Shown: in pieces, positions 25,760 to 37,950 of the stretch
Numbering within the stretch: position 1 is the first letter of the stretch
Layout of the letters: each line of letters starts with the position of its first letter
Position numbers and translations under genes: made by a program
Assembly (NCBI RefSeq): GCF_032062135.1
Contig: NC_092864.1
Coordinates: 24,672,547 to 24,736,546 of the forward strand
Length of the DNA: 64,000 nt
Direction of reading: 5' to 3'
From: Pyxicephalus adspersus
Lineage: Eukaryota; Chordata; Amphibia; Anura; Pyxicephalidae
The notes under the pieces: model-generated
What the model was told of the DNA's origin: nothing
Databases searched by the model: none
What the model saw: only the letters and a program-made list of their open reading frames with translations

Positions 25760-26776
25760 TAAACTCTTCATAACTCAATACTAATTTTCTTCAATCACTT
25801 CAATCACTGAAAACTGCACATTAGGCACAGACTCCATAGGGCCAATATACTGCAGCAAACTTTTGTTATAGTAGTGCCATTTTTCTACATCTGTATGACT
25901 TTATATTGCATGTTCGTGTTTTTCCCTAATCCTTTGCACTGTACAAACATATTGGTGTATCACAGTGTAACACTTTCCTGAAAACGAACCATTTTTACTC
26001 TCTTTTACGGATCTCTCTTGAAAATCTCCTTCCCAACCAATGCAGCTTACAGGACTAGACAGAGACATCATTTTTAAGGTAAAATAGAGCATTTGGTCTT
26101 AAAATAGTCCAGCAGTCAGAGTAACACCAGCCCAAGTCAGGCAGTCACCAGGATTCATGACATCTTGCAGGAGTACAGTCCTAGGTGCACAGTATGCTTT
26201 TATATGTATTGTTTATGTCCATCATTTTGTACTTTGTACACATTATTCAATTAAACATATTCAGTGCACTGACCTATTGTAATACATATACATTTACCAA
26301 CAGATTGTAGGCGAATGGTCAGTCACCAAATGACACATGTATAGGCAGAAAGAGCGAGGGACCTCTAGTGGTTTAGAGGTTCCATGGAGCTTCTTCCTGA
26401 AGATTGGATAGGTTTTTTAGTTTTTGTATTTCTTTTTAGTTTTACAGAACACTTTTAGAGCTTACACTAATAAACATACACTGATACATGTGAATTAACT
26501 AACAGACACAGACTAACATACACTAATGCTAACATGCACCCACTAACAGAAATATAAAAATACACTGAAATGTGAAAGGCTCTCACTGATAAAATCACAA
26601 GCTGTAGTAACAGTGTAGAATATAAATCCTTCACTGATCGTATCAAAAATAGTAGATTAGGGCCGACATCTACACTCATACACAAACATAGAGGGAATGG
26701 GAGAGGACAATAATATGACTAGCATCATTTAGAGCAGGTTAGTGACAGTGTAGTGGAGGTCCTGCCCTAAAAGAGT
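25760..26776. other. Intergenic, low-complexity ACACTAAC stretch, no gene
   Basis: No C-lobe exons of the upstream kinase are visible. Positions 26465-26575 form an imperfect array of acatacact/actaacag words. Nothing else was recognised. Confidence 0.5.
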
Positions 26777-26902
26777 CTACCTTGGCGTGTTTGCAGGCTT
26801 ACAATCGTTGGACCGTTTCATGAGTTGGGTCACCTGAAATAGCCCTTGAGCCCCATTACAAACTGTGTACAGCTTCCTTAGGCTCTGTATTGCTTCAGAA
26901 TC
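26777..26902 (-). other. Exon-like segment, unidentified protein end
   Basis: The minus strand has a good acceptor (tttttgtcattttcag) at 26903, followed by 41 open codons ending in TAG (26779-26777), exactly in phase 0. The product starts DSEAIQSLRKLYTVCNGAQG, continues LFQVTQLMKRSND and ends ANTPR. Its composition is protein-like (Leu, Lys, Gln, few low-complexity runs) and helical in look. I do not recognise the family. It could be the last exon of an undetected gene, a stray duplicate or chance. No AATAAA is seen close downstream on the minus strand. Confidence 0.35.
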
Positions 26903-27499
26903 CTGAAAATGACAAAAAGAACAGTTTAATTTTTGTTAATGATTATCATTGTTGGTCAATAGATTGAACCAAAGGACACTTTGTTTAATTATAGTATAAT
27001 AAAAGTGAATCAGATGGCACAAAGGTACATTTTGATCAATTTTTATTGGTTTAAGAAGTACATTATTAACAAATTCAGAACAAAGTTCCCACCTTGACAC
27101 CATCACCACTGGAATATGCAGTATAGATATTTATTCATTTAAATTTGTATAGAATTGTTAAACTGTGTATGTTACAAAATGTATGCTCATGTTAGAAAAG
27201 GCTGTCATAGGCTGTTTACTAATAAAAAAAAAGACCAGTACAGACTATACTAATAGTGACTAGATGCTCTTCTTCACACAGATTGCAAACAATATGTTTG
27301 AGCCTCTCTTTAGAAAAATAGTGTTAAAACTGTTAGGGATTCCTTACTAGCCAACAGCGGTAATGAAAACAAAACATTTTGTCTGGAATATATACCATAC
27401 AACATTATGCAGAGTAGCGATCAGACATATGCATCAGTGCCCTTATATTGCTAGCTAGTAAGTGCAAAATCAAATTTACATTGTCATTAGGTGTTAAAA

Positions 27500-27885
27500 G
27501 TCTGTAAATGGTGTCAGTGGGTTTAAACGTTACCCCAGCATTGTTATCAGAGAACACAATATTTACCCCAGAATTACTGTCATTGGATGCAATATTCAAC
27601 CACAGCTTTGCTCCCTGTGGATCTGATATATCTGAAAATATTCTGCTGTTGGTAGATGCCAAAATAATCCCAGGAATTTATTATATATAGTGTCAGTGGG
27701 CACATAACCCAAGCAATGGATTCAGTGGGCATAATTTTAGTCATACACCAATGCTGGGGTGTTAGTGAGTACAATGATACCCCCCCAGAATTGGTGTCAG
27801 TGGACACCATATTAACTTCCAGCATTGTTATTAGTTTGTACAATATTCACCCCCAGCATTGGGGTCGATGGAAGTAATATTAACC
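27500..27885. repeat. Degenerate minisatellite, unit about 35 bases
   Basis: Repeated words (ccccagcattg, gtgtcagtgg, acaatatt) recur roughly every 35 bases with many substitutions. Open frames on both strands here are products of the array. Confidence 0.65.
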
Positions 27886-30800
27886 CCTTGATCGCTCTAC
27901 CTAGTAGAATGATTTTAGCAGTGAATAGTGCTGGAACACAAAGCATTCCAGGACACAGTAACTTTTTTTTAATTAAGCAGGGACCCACCTGAGGGGCAAT
28001 CCGATCCAAGCCTGGTTGCACATGGTTTCCTTGGGACAGTTATCAAGTGTTCCACAGTACTAGAAAAGCCCTTGCCATTTGCTAAAACAATTTCCTCATA
28101 ACAGAGTGCAGAGATCTGAAGGACAGGTGAGATGGCCGAAGTATATGTATATCTGCATCTGTCTCCAATCCTATCTTCAAGATACATTTGCCACTAGAAT
28201 TACATAAACAGAACTAAAGTACTCCACCTGCATATGTAATGACTTCACATAGGTGGAGATTGGGAAGCTAAACCTGCAGCTTGATCAGGGGATCAGCAGA
28301 AGTGATTTTCTGTGGTTCTGAGAGATGGTATTTGGACTGGACTAGGAAATTGTGTCTTTTAACCTGCAGCGCAGATAGCCTCATAATTCCCCTCAAAATG
28401 CTTACCTCTAGCATTGCCGACAGTGACCACAATAACTACAACAAGCATTGTAGTTAGTGACAGACCAGCAAAAAAAAAAAAAAACTGCCAGAAGGAAAGT
28501 GTTGGTGTTTAATGTGTGACTGTGACAAAACAGGGGTCTTCCCTTATTGATGCTGGGGTTCTTGCTGTCATTGCTCATAATCTCCTCTGCAGCATACTGA
28601 CACAATCAAGTATCCTATATACTAAACGAAGGATGTAAATGTGCACAGACCCAACCTGTGCGCGCAAATCACAACCGCCACCCGCAACACGAACGCCGCC
28701 ACATAAAGCACGCATGCACGCCACCGCCACTGAAACATTTGTCATGGTGACATGAAAACGTGCCAGGACAAAACAGCAGGTGACACTTTCAGTCAGTTTG
28801 CTCTACTCCACTCCACAGTGACAGCAGTCAGTGTGCTCTACGCCATAGTGCCAGCACACTATTTATTTTAAAAAATGAAAATTTTTCCAGGGCGGTCCAC
28901 CCTCTATGATTGCAAGTGATTGCCATTCTTGGATTTACGATTCTTTTGAGAATCAAAGGTTTACTGGTATAATCTAAGAGACACTTGAGAAAAAAAGCTC
29001 CCCAGCACCAGCATTGTTACATTAAAAATAACAGTGTCTCCAAAGATAAATTAATTAGCAGCAAGGTGGAAGTTTAACATATTCAGGTGACCTTTGGCTA
29101 TCTTGTTTGGCTGTGCCAGGATGACATAGCTCCCATACACATGCACTGAATTTCAGTAGCTAGCAGCAGCAGAAGAAGCTGGAATGTGCCAGATATTTAG
29201 CAACCAAAGCTGAGCTGTGCATGATATGTCTGATCCCAAATTTTTAAAAGTGGAACTTTAGTTCCACTTTACATCTGCAGTGGGTGTTTAGTAGTCTTTG
29301 ATGTTATGTGCAGTAGGAGAGGCTAATAACCTAAATGTAAGTTGGACCTCTAACTAATGGCGACACTGAGTAGTCAGTGGTAGGAGAACTCTCTTCCCCA
29401 TTATTCACTTTGTTACAACTGTACCATCCCTTTATGCTTGATCAGGGCAGAGACAGAGACTTAATGGGAAAAAAACAAAATAGTGGTGGAGGGTGGGACA
29501 GCCCGAGCCATAAACAAAAGCTGGCAATTTTGGTGCCAAGATAACATATAGGTGCTGAGTGTGTGGATCCTATTTATTATTCAATCTGACAATAATACAT
29601 ATTTAATTTGGGTAATGCATGGATGAGAAAGCAATCTCACTGCCAGTCTGAACACAGGGGTTCTGAATTGAAAGCTGATAAAAAAATATTTGACTTTAAA
29701 TACACTAGAATGCCATTTGAAAAGTCATACGCAATGGGCCTGATTAATTAAAGCTCTCCAAGGCTGTAGAGAATACATTTTTATCAGTGAAGCTGGGTAA
29801 TCCAACAAACCTAGAATGGTTTACTTCAAAGTCATTTGCTAGCAAATGGTTTCAGTCCTGGACCAGATCCTTTCCAGGTTTGCTGGATCACCCTGCTTCA
29901 CTAATGAAAGTGTATCCTCTCCAGCTTTGGATAGCTTTAATAAATCGGGCCCAATGTCTTTAAATCTGCGGCTATAATATCATACCATCATACCACCTAC
30001 CATAAGGGTCCTTGCTTAAAAACTTCCTTGTATATGGTGACAACTTTTTGTCTATCAGTCCCAGTTGTGCTCCTGGTTGACCACAAGCATGTACGCAAGC
30101 TTCCCATGGAGACCCAAGAGGCCATTTTAACACACATTAGGCATGGACGGTCTGCTGCTGCTATCACTAGTATACCAGCTCTGTAAAATGCAGTGTAGGC
30201 ATTGCTATGTGGTGGGATGCAATATGATTGCAGCTTCACCTAAATAAAACTTGGCATTAAGAAAAGTTGAAATCAAGTATTTAAAAAAAAAATCAATATT
30301 TCCATATGCAGTGATCTAGTAAACTAAATGCTTTTAGGTTAGGTCTCATTTGATAGATATAGAGGAGGGGATTAAATAAACACCGTTGTCTGTTGTATTT
30401 CCAGATTCTAATATAAGATAGTATAAGCTGCTCCCACATCGGAAAGTAAATATAAAATATGACAGTCATTGATGGCATTAGAGTCTTAAACCAATATTTT
30501 CTTAAGTTTTGGATAAATAAAAACGTGACAGTTATCTGTAGCCTGTGCAGAAATTTTCCAGTCACTCTTTGACCCTGTGATACCATTACAGTAAATGAAT
30601 TGAGTGGTGTCATTGAGACAAGAATACCCAGACAGTAATGTATTTTAGGTTACTGCGTCACTGTCTCAGTTTTTTGCCCCAGGACAACCCTATCGCCATT
30701 GAATGATACAGATGGCAATACAAAAACTGATAGAGGTCCTAACCTCTATCAGTGGATCTCCAGGATTTAACAATAAAGTTTGATTTCCTGCTGCATATTA

Positions 30801-31370
30801 AAACCATATTACAGCTTTCCCTGTTCTAAATATATAATGTAGGGTATTACTGATAAACACCAGTAGATTAATTGACACCAGGATTGCCAGGGTAGGTCAG
30901 CCTTTGTATATAAATGTTTCTCTTTTATTAGCTCCTTATACCCTTGTCAATCTTGGAGCAAATCCGCTAGAATTAATTATCTTTTCCCGTTCTGGCAAAT
31001 TCTTACAGAAGTGCATACAATGAAAGCCACACAAGCTTTAGTTGCCCAAGTGGACCTTTAACAAAGGTCTATGCAGTAAAAGGGACACTACATTCCCTTG
31101 TTCATGGTTCATCATTTATTTTTCTTTAACATAAATTTTAAATTTGGGAAGGTTGGCCGTGAACCTTAGTCATCCCGTTTCCATGACAACCTGACAGAAG
31201 CATTTATATTTAGTGCCTCCGATCTTATGTAAAAGCATCTGGAGGCTCTGCTATATTTAACGTCTGCAAGACTAAAGCAAAACATGCTTTTCTATTTTAA
31301 CATATGCCAATTAATGATAAAATCTGCTTTTTCTCTGTTATCAAATCAGATTGTAAAAGTATTTTAACGT
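27886..31370. other. Intergenic, repeats only
   Basis: Contains a CG-rich patch at about 28650-28730, a short repeat with ttaaaagtggaactttagttccacttta at 29100-29275, and a hairpin MITE at 29737-29953. No exon with splice context was found. Confidence 0.6.
29737..29953. repeat. Hairpin MITE (copy with gggcctgatt / aatcgggccc ends)
   Basis: Near-palindrome of about 217 bases. The left arm (gggcctgattaattaaagc, tctccaaggctg, agtgaagctgggtaatccagc-like) is matched by the inverted right arm. The central part pairs tcatttgctagcaaatg. No coding capacity. Confidence 0.8.
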
Positions 31371-31374
31371 AAGC

Positions 31375-32170
31375 AGATGACACCAAACTATGTAATGTAA
31401 TGAAATTAAGTTCATACAGGATGTCTTTAATCTACAAGCAGACCTGGATGTACTCTTTGATTATGCAGCCAAGTGGCAAATGACATTTATTATAGACAAA
31501 TGTACAATTATGCACTTTGGGGCTAACAACATGCATGCTTCATACTGTCTAGGGGGAATACATTTGGGGGAGTCAGAAATGGAAAAGGATCTGGGGGTTC
31601 TTGTAGATCATAGACCTAATAACAGCATGCAATGCCAAGCTGCAATATCTAAAGCTAGTAAAGTACTTTCTTGTATTAAAAGAGAATTAGACTGCAGAGA
31701 TGGAGACATAATCCTGCCCCTGTACAAAGCATTGGTCAGACCACATCTGGAATATGCAGTCCAGTTTTGGGCACCAGTTCACATAGGACATTGTGGAATC
31801 GGAGAGAGTGCAGGGAAGGGCAACTAAACTAATAAAAGGAATGGAGGTGCTCAGCTATGAGCTTGAGAAGCGATGTATAAGGGGGATATGATCACCCTGT
31901 ATAAATATATAAACGGTCCATATAGAGAACTCTCTTCCCCATTATTCACTTTGAGATCATTACAAAGAACATGAGGGCACTCTTTGCATCTGGTGGAAAA
32001 GAAGTTTAAGCTCCGGAGAAGGAAGGGATTCTTCACTGTAAGGTCTGTGAATGTAACAATGAGTATTATGTAAAATGGCTTCATTGGTAAAGCAGGACTC
32101 TGGTGAAAAAAGTGAAAAGACAGTAAAAGGAATCGACCATTGTAGATTACTAAACCAGATTGTGGCTGCA
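31375..32170 (+). mobile_element. LINE reverse transcriptase 3' fragment (CR1/L2/Rex-like)
   Basis: Decayed end of a non-LTR retrotransposon ORF2. Readable parts: QADLDVLFDYAAKWQMTF, then DKCTIMHFG, EKDLGVLVDHRPNNSMQC, LYKALVRPHLEYAVQFWAP, and after a frameshift near 31800 ERVQGRATKLIKGMEVLSYE, then a stop-ridden continuation. The KDLGV and RPHLEYA..W motifs are typical of the thumb region after the RT palm. Multiple frameshifts show it is dead. Confidence 0.85.
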
Positions 32171-33205
32171 ATATGGTAGATACAGAGATCCCCCTTCAGT
32201 GCTTTTTTCTACTATTTTCGACCTCATGCTATTGGCAAGGGTGATTCAGCCAACCACTCATCTCTTTATCACAATTTCTTTCTCTTCCTATCAGCATGAT
32301 TGGCTTCTTGTGCTTTTTCGTCCTCTCACACCCGGATGAACGGGTACTGCAGAGGAGTAAAACCAAGTTCGGGTACTTAAACAGTCTGCATTTAAATATA
32401 TCAATAATAATTATGTATTAATGATTAAACAGCTGCATTAAACTGTATCCACCTAGCTTTCAGCTTTTATGAACATCTATAAGTAAAGATTTAGCAGAAC
32501 TTTATTTACAATGCTCATCTGTCTCCATCCCATCACAGGGTACCACCTTCTTTCTGCTCTTTCTTGATTGGATTTTTAGCCATCTTAAATGGTGGGGTGA
32601 CCAGACCTGAGTTTAGCATGTGCAGCTTTTTTGACAGATACCCAGAGCGATCAGGCAGGTAGGAGGGATTATTGGAGAAAGGACATTACCTTCCCTTATC
32701 TGCAATACCTTATGACCTCCCTGGATCGTGAATTTTAAAAGCAGAACTTTAAAACTGCTTTAAAGTGGAACTTTACAAAAAAAAAAATCACTTACCTTTA
32801 CAAAAAAGCGTTCAATCCCTCCACAAATTAAGCTTCTCTCTTCTTTCTGGCTCTGGACACAACAGTGGACAAAGCCATATTTTTTCTTCTCTCTTCTGGG
32901 TTTTTCTTCATGTCACCTGAACTTGCACTGCAGAGGTGCAGGATCAGGTAATGTTTCTTTCTGCAAATGTAAAAAAGAATACTGATCCCACTGTGCATGC
33001 ATGAGATTAAGCCCTTTTTTTTTTACATTATAAGAAAGCCCCCGATGACCATGCACAATCTTGGGCATGTGCAGAAGGAGCAGCCAACAGGCTCCTGGGA
33101 TATGTGAAGCAAGTATTCCAGGAGATTGCAGGATTCCCCTTCAGTCTTTGCCACTGCTCTAAAGACTACCAAACCAAAGACTACCATTTACCAAATGCAC
33201 TTATA

Positions 33206-33381
33206 GGACCTGATTTACTAAAGCTCTCCAAGACTGGGGAAGGTAAACCATCATATTAGAAGCTGGGTGATCAAATGTTTCAATTCTGGATTAGATCCAT
33301 TCCAAGTTTACTGGATCACGCAGGATGTTTCATGATAGTCTGTCTTCTCCAGTCTTGGGGATCCTTATTAATCAGGCTCTT
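33206..33381. repeat. Hairpin MITE copy
   Basis: Ends cctgatttactaaagctctccaagactgg and ccagtcttggggatccttattaatcagg are inverted copies. The interior gaagctgggtgatc and gatccattccaagtttactggatcac blocks match the family at 29737 and 62038. Confidence 0.75.
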
Positions 33382-34159
33382 AATTTAAAAAAAAATAACA
33401 ATGGTGTATGGCCATGTACAGTGCAATCTTCCTTTTCGATAGGTGTATAGTACGACACAGACTGTAACTTGTGGTCAACTATAGAGGTCTCAAGTGCAGC
33501 ACTACATTTACAGAGTGCATATTGTTTATTTGCCATTATTATTAAGGATAATATTGAAAGTTAAGTGTACCTTCCAAGGACATAGCTAGAAATCACTGGG
33601 CCCCATAGCAACATTTTGGATAGTAGCCCCCTCTGCATCCCCAAAACAGAGACATTTTCCCTTTTACAAATGTCCTTTGTCTTGCTAACTTAACTTACTC
33701 CCACTACAAATGTCCTGCTTTTTAGCAATGCCTGGCACATTGATCATTAGACATCTGACAGAAGTGGGGGTTGAGTGTAAACACTTTGGTCCAAAATTGG
33801 GTATGTGTTATGTGTTACTAGGCCCCTACTTGGCTCCAGGCCTCATAGTAACTACTATAGTTGCTATGGTGATCCCTAGTTTACGGGGACTTTTGTTGTG
33901 TTTTCAAACATATACCATAAATGAAGTGCTTTATCCATACTTAATCATTCCCTGCAGCTTTCAAAGCCATACAAAGCAATATACATTAAATCTTAGCCAC
34001 AGAGAATGTAAACAACCTTGCTTAGTTTACATATTAGTTGCAGTCAGGAGGAGTTAGGAACATGAATGTCCTCCAAGAAAATAAATCACTATTAAAACTG
34101 TTTGTAGATTATCTTTCATGCAGTACAATAATCTTCTTTCTACTGATGTTGCCTTACTA

Positions 34160-34505
34160 GGAAGACAGCACAATGGCTCAGACGTTAACACTCTGACCTT
34201 TGCAGCTCTAGGTCCCAGGTTTGAATCTTGTCCAGGACACTAGCTGCATGGAGTTTGCAGGTTCTCTCTGTGTCTGCATGGGTTTCCTCCGGGTACTCCG
34301 GTTTCCTCCCACATCCCAAAAACATGCAGTTAGTTTTATTTGGCTACCCCCAAAATTGATCTTAGACTGTATTAAAAGACATATGACTATAGTAAGGACA
34401 TTAAATAATAAGCGCCTTTGAGGGGCAGCTAGTGACATGACTATAGATTTTGTACAGCGCTGCGTAATATGATGGCGCCATTTAAATACTGTGTAATAAA
34501 ATAGT
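34160..34505 (+). repeat. SINE-like/interspersed repeat, GGTTTCCTCCGGGTACTCCGG family (copy 2)
   Basis: Plus-strand copy of the family at 11200 and 41768, running from agcacaatggctcagacgttaacactctgacctttgcagc through gggtttcctccgggtactcc to gcgctgcgtaatatgatggcgccatttaaatactgt and an A/T tail. Confidence 0.75.
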
Positions 34506-34769
34506 ACCAATAACCCTTGTGCTGCCTTTTTAACTGTGGGCATATGCTCTTCCTGCGTCCATATTTTGTCTTTATTTCCCCTTGACAATGCAGTGCAACT
34601 CCTACATGCATTCTATCTACTGGTACCCAATAGACTTGACTATCCAATTCTCTATCCCACATGACACAAAAAAATCTCCATAAAAGAAACATTGTAATGA
34701 GTTAAACAATGACAAGTGTTTTTATTTCTCCTTCCCAAGAGATTTGTTATACAGCATTTCATCCTATCC

Positions 34770-35445
34770 TTTTAAAAAATACAGCTCCTTCTTTCATCTG
34801 TCTTTCCATCTTACACTTAACTTACTCTTTCTGTCCTGTTCTTTACAATGTATAGCTCCTTTTCTCTGTCTCATTCTTTTTTTCTCTTTTTCTAGCGCTC
34901 CTGCTTTCTCCTTATGATGCCCTCTCTCTGAGTCACATCTCTGGTTTTGCGCTCTTTCTTTCTCATGCTTTCTAGCTCTTTTTTTTATCTTTTTCCTGTG
35001 CTCTTACTTTCTGACACATTTTCATGCTCTCTGTCTTGTTTTGCCCTGTTTGCCATGCTATCTCTTTCTTATTTTCTTTCCTATTGTATAACACATTTTC
35101 TGTCTCTTTATCTCTGTTGTATGTGGTCTTTACGTCTGTCTCTTGAGCTATTTTTCATACTGTCTCTCTTTCTCTTATGCGTTCTTTCTCTTACTCTATC
35201 TTAATATTTCTCACTCTCTGTGTCCCACTCTTTTTCATGTTTTCCCTGTGGCATTCTCTTCCTTTCATTCTGCTTTTTAGTTCTCTATTTCATACTCCCT
35301 CCCTTTTTCCTGCTCTCTGTCTCTTTCTTCTTTTTCATGCTTTCTTTCTTTGAATTCTTTCCTTCCCTCAGTCTGGCTCCTACTCTCCCTCTCTTTCTCC
35401 CACTTTCTTTGTGTCTCTTGCTTTTTCTCTCTCTCACTCAGTCTC
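34770..35445 (+). repeat. Long degenerate pyrimidine (TCTTTCTC) tract
   Basis: Almost all C and T on the plus strand for roughly 650 bases, with recurring catgcttttctctttctct-like words. The Leu/Ser/Phe-rich open frames at 34947-35204 and 35220-35474 come from this composition and are not genes. Confidence 0.8.
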
Positions 35446-35689
35446 AAAATGTTGACATATTTGTGGGAGAATAATTTAAACTATGTATTTATCTGATTAT
35501 TCTGTTTCAGATTCTCCAAATTAAAAAATGTCCTATCCTCGAAGAGTGCAAAACACATGTGTCTGATTCCAACAGGTATTAAAATAAAAAAAAAAAACAA
35601 AAACAAAAAATGTCCAGATCACTCAGGTTGTCCAATATTTGTCTATCTTCTCCTGTTTTGGAGCTTTAATAAATCAGGCCTTTTTCCAT

Positions 35690-35690
35690 T

Positions 35691-35737
<47 letters not shown>
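35690..35737. repeat. AT dinucleotide microsatellite
   Basis: Near-perfect run of alternating a and t directly after a truncated hairpin-MITE half (35605-35690, ending ggagctttaataaatcaggcc). Confidence 0.9.
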
Positions 35738-36529
35738 TCAACTATATGCAATAAAAATTATGAATCTGTAATATTTATTTTTTATGATGAAAACAAATAT
35801 ACTGTAAAAGTCATAAACCAACTTACAAATCCTCCTAAATGAAGCAGTCTGACATTATGTGTGAAAATATTTGTCAAAACTGTTAGTCGTCAGGGAAATG
35901 TAAAATTCAAAACTGAATTCATTATAGTCAGTACGAATCCAAAACATGAAATAATATGTAAACCATAAAGTGAAATTGTAAAAATCTTTACACATGCTGT
36001 TCTTTATTCCATATTCAGAACAATGATTCATCTAATGATCTTCAAAATAGTCTTTAGAATGAACTTTTCCTATAAATGCAAATAAAATATGAAATTGTTT
36101 GGAGCAATATACATATCTACTGACTTATAATGCAATCATTTGCTGATATTGTACCATATTTCTCAGATACCCCCAAAAATGTCTAAAAAAAAAAACAACA
36201 ACTGATTTCAATGCTGTCCATGTGTCAGACATTGGGAAGGGAATCATACACACCACTATGGGATGGGCATCAATGCATATACGCCAAAATGCAATGTCCT
36301 ATTATTTTCAATGCACAGGGCCCCTGACTTTTATAGTAAAGTCACTCAAGGGCTTTCAAAGCACACCATCGTTCATGGATAGATGAGGGGAATATGCCAT
36401 ATGACTGTAATGATTCCAGTTTTGCATTGTACGTTTTGCTGCTTAACAGATTAGACAAACATTTTATACTTAGTATGCGGTCTCTGTTTGCTTCATTAGG
36501 GTTGTTTTTTTAGTAGGTTGGTAATCCTG

Positions 36530-37070
36530 AAGATTTTTCAGTTTTGCTCTCCAGGCCAAGGCTAGACACATTGCTTCCTCCTTGTCCCTTTCCGACCTCA
36601 AAGGATTTAGAAGGACCTGTCATGGCCACCAGTTTATGGATAAATGGTGCCTGCTTCATCCATTCTTGGGGCAAGGAATGCACCATTTAATAATCTATTC
36701 CTGCATTGGTTCTTGTCAGGCCAAGCATTTTGACATCTCTTTAATTCCTGCAATGACTATAGGTAACATTACCAATTCTGAACATATGTCTATCTCTATA
36801 TGTCTTGCCCTTGTAAAAGAACTTCATCAGTCTTGGCACTGATTGCTCAATGAGTGTCTGCTCCTGGAACCCTCCTTCCAGGAGGAATTTAGCTGGATTT
36901 AAGTTAGACATCATATTATCCCTTAATGTGACCTTGGACAATGCACCCCTCTGTGTCAGGAAAGCCCTTAAGGCATGTATAAGGGGGCTTCTTTTCAAAA
37001 TAGTTACCTTAAGCAAACAAAGACAGCTGACCTGGAAGACCTCCTGTAACAATCCTAATCATCCTCTGAG
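36530..37070 (+). mobile_element. L1-like LINE fragment, upstream part
   Basis: In broken frames the plus strand encodes the segment that links endonuclease to reverse transcriptase in L1/Tx1-type elements (for example LLLEPSFQEEF, and a LRKALKACIRG-like piece). It continues after the inserted MITE at 37071-37400. Stops and shifts are frequent. Confidence 0.6.
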
Positions 37071-37400
37071 TTAAGCTACGTACACACATTCAATGGTTCT
37101 CACCTGATAATCGGCTAAGAGCCTGGAATCTGGCGTGTGTACAGCGCCCGTCGTCCATTGTGTGAAGGACCATCCTCGCGGATCCACGGACGATGGACAA
37201 CGAACGATCCTAATGCAAGGGAAGGGGGAGAGCGTGCAACAGGGTGCCGCTCCGTTGCTCTCCCCCTCCCCTCTACAAAGAGCAGAAAGGTGCTGTATGT
37301 ACAGCGCTCGTTCATGCATCGTGCAGTCCTTAGTCGTTGGAAAGGATCGTGAAAGATCCTTTCCAACGACTATAATTGCACCTGTGTATCCAGCTTTAGC
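37071..37400. repeat. MITE with gtacacac ends and perfect internal hairpin
   Basis: Same family as 8218-8530. It starts ttaagctacgtacacac and ends gtgtatccagctttag. Positions 37332-37348 and 37355-37371 form a perfect 17-base stem with a 6-base loop. It has inserted into the L1-like fragment. Confidence 0.75.
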
Positions 37401-37950
37401 CAGGGTCCTTCTTGGAAAAACATAAAATACAGGAGTACCTTCTAGCTTACAAAATACTTTTATTTTCTGTATTAGCTTAGGATTCTGTGGAGAAACTGTA
37501 ACAGTGGATTAAAGAAACAAGCACAGATAAATCTCCTGGGCTGGATGGCCTCACTTTGCCATACTATAAAAGTTTTTTTTTTAACCTGTGTCCCATTTCC
37601 TTAATGCTTTTACCTTCCTTACTTACAAGTCAATTTACAATTACTTACAACTCCAGTTTATTCACCTAGGGCCGACATCACAGTTAATATAAAGAAAGGA
37701 AAGGATCCTGCTGTGTGCCCTAACTTGAGCCAGCCAAAATCTTATCAAATAGGGTTCTTTTTAATCTTCACAATGATTTATTTTGGGCCGGTACCACCAA
37801 TTGAAGCTCTTTGCCCATTGTACTACTACCCACAGATACAGAGAAAGCCTTTGACCAGGTGGATTAGGATGTGAAGGCCACTCTTAGCAACAATGGCAAC
37901 TTGGCAACAATGGGGACAGGTACTGTGTTAGGTCTTTAAAATAAGCCCCT
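37401..37950 (+). mobile_element. L1-like LINE fragment, reverse transcriptase part
   Basis: Carries STDKSPGLDGLTLPYYKS (37516-37570 area), the conserved K-S-P-G-x-D-G RT entry motif, and DTEKAFDQVDWD (about 37835-37870), the RT motif A with its catalytic Asp. Frames are interrupted, so the element is dead. Confidence 0.75.

Larger units (their letters stand above)
32171..36520. other. Intergenic, repeats and low complexity
   Basis: Contains a repeat with taaagtggaac ends (32560-32772), a repeat with the gctcctgggatatg block (32773-33175), a hairpin MITE (33206-33381), an interspersed repeat (34160-34505), a pyrimidine tract (34770-35445), a MITE half (35605-35690) and an AT microsatellite (35690-35737). 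No gene was seen. Confidence 0.65.

Noticed and set aside
27405..27843. Several 60-87-codon frames on both strands
   Set aside because: All arise from the degenerate 35-base minisatellite.
33710..34057. 115-codon plus-strand frame
   Set aside because: No domain; lies next to interspersed repeats with no supporting signals.
34947..35474. Hydrophobic Leu/Ser/Phe-rich frames that look like membrane proteins
   Set aside because: Direct translation of the pyrimidine tract.
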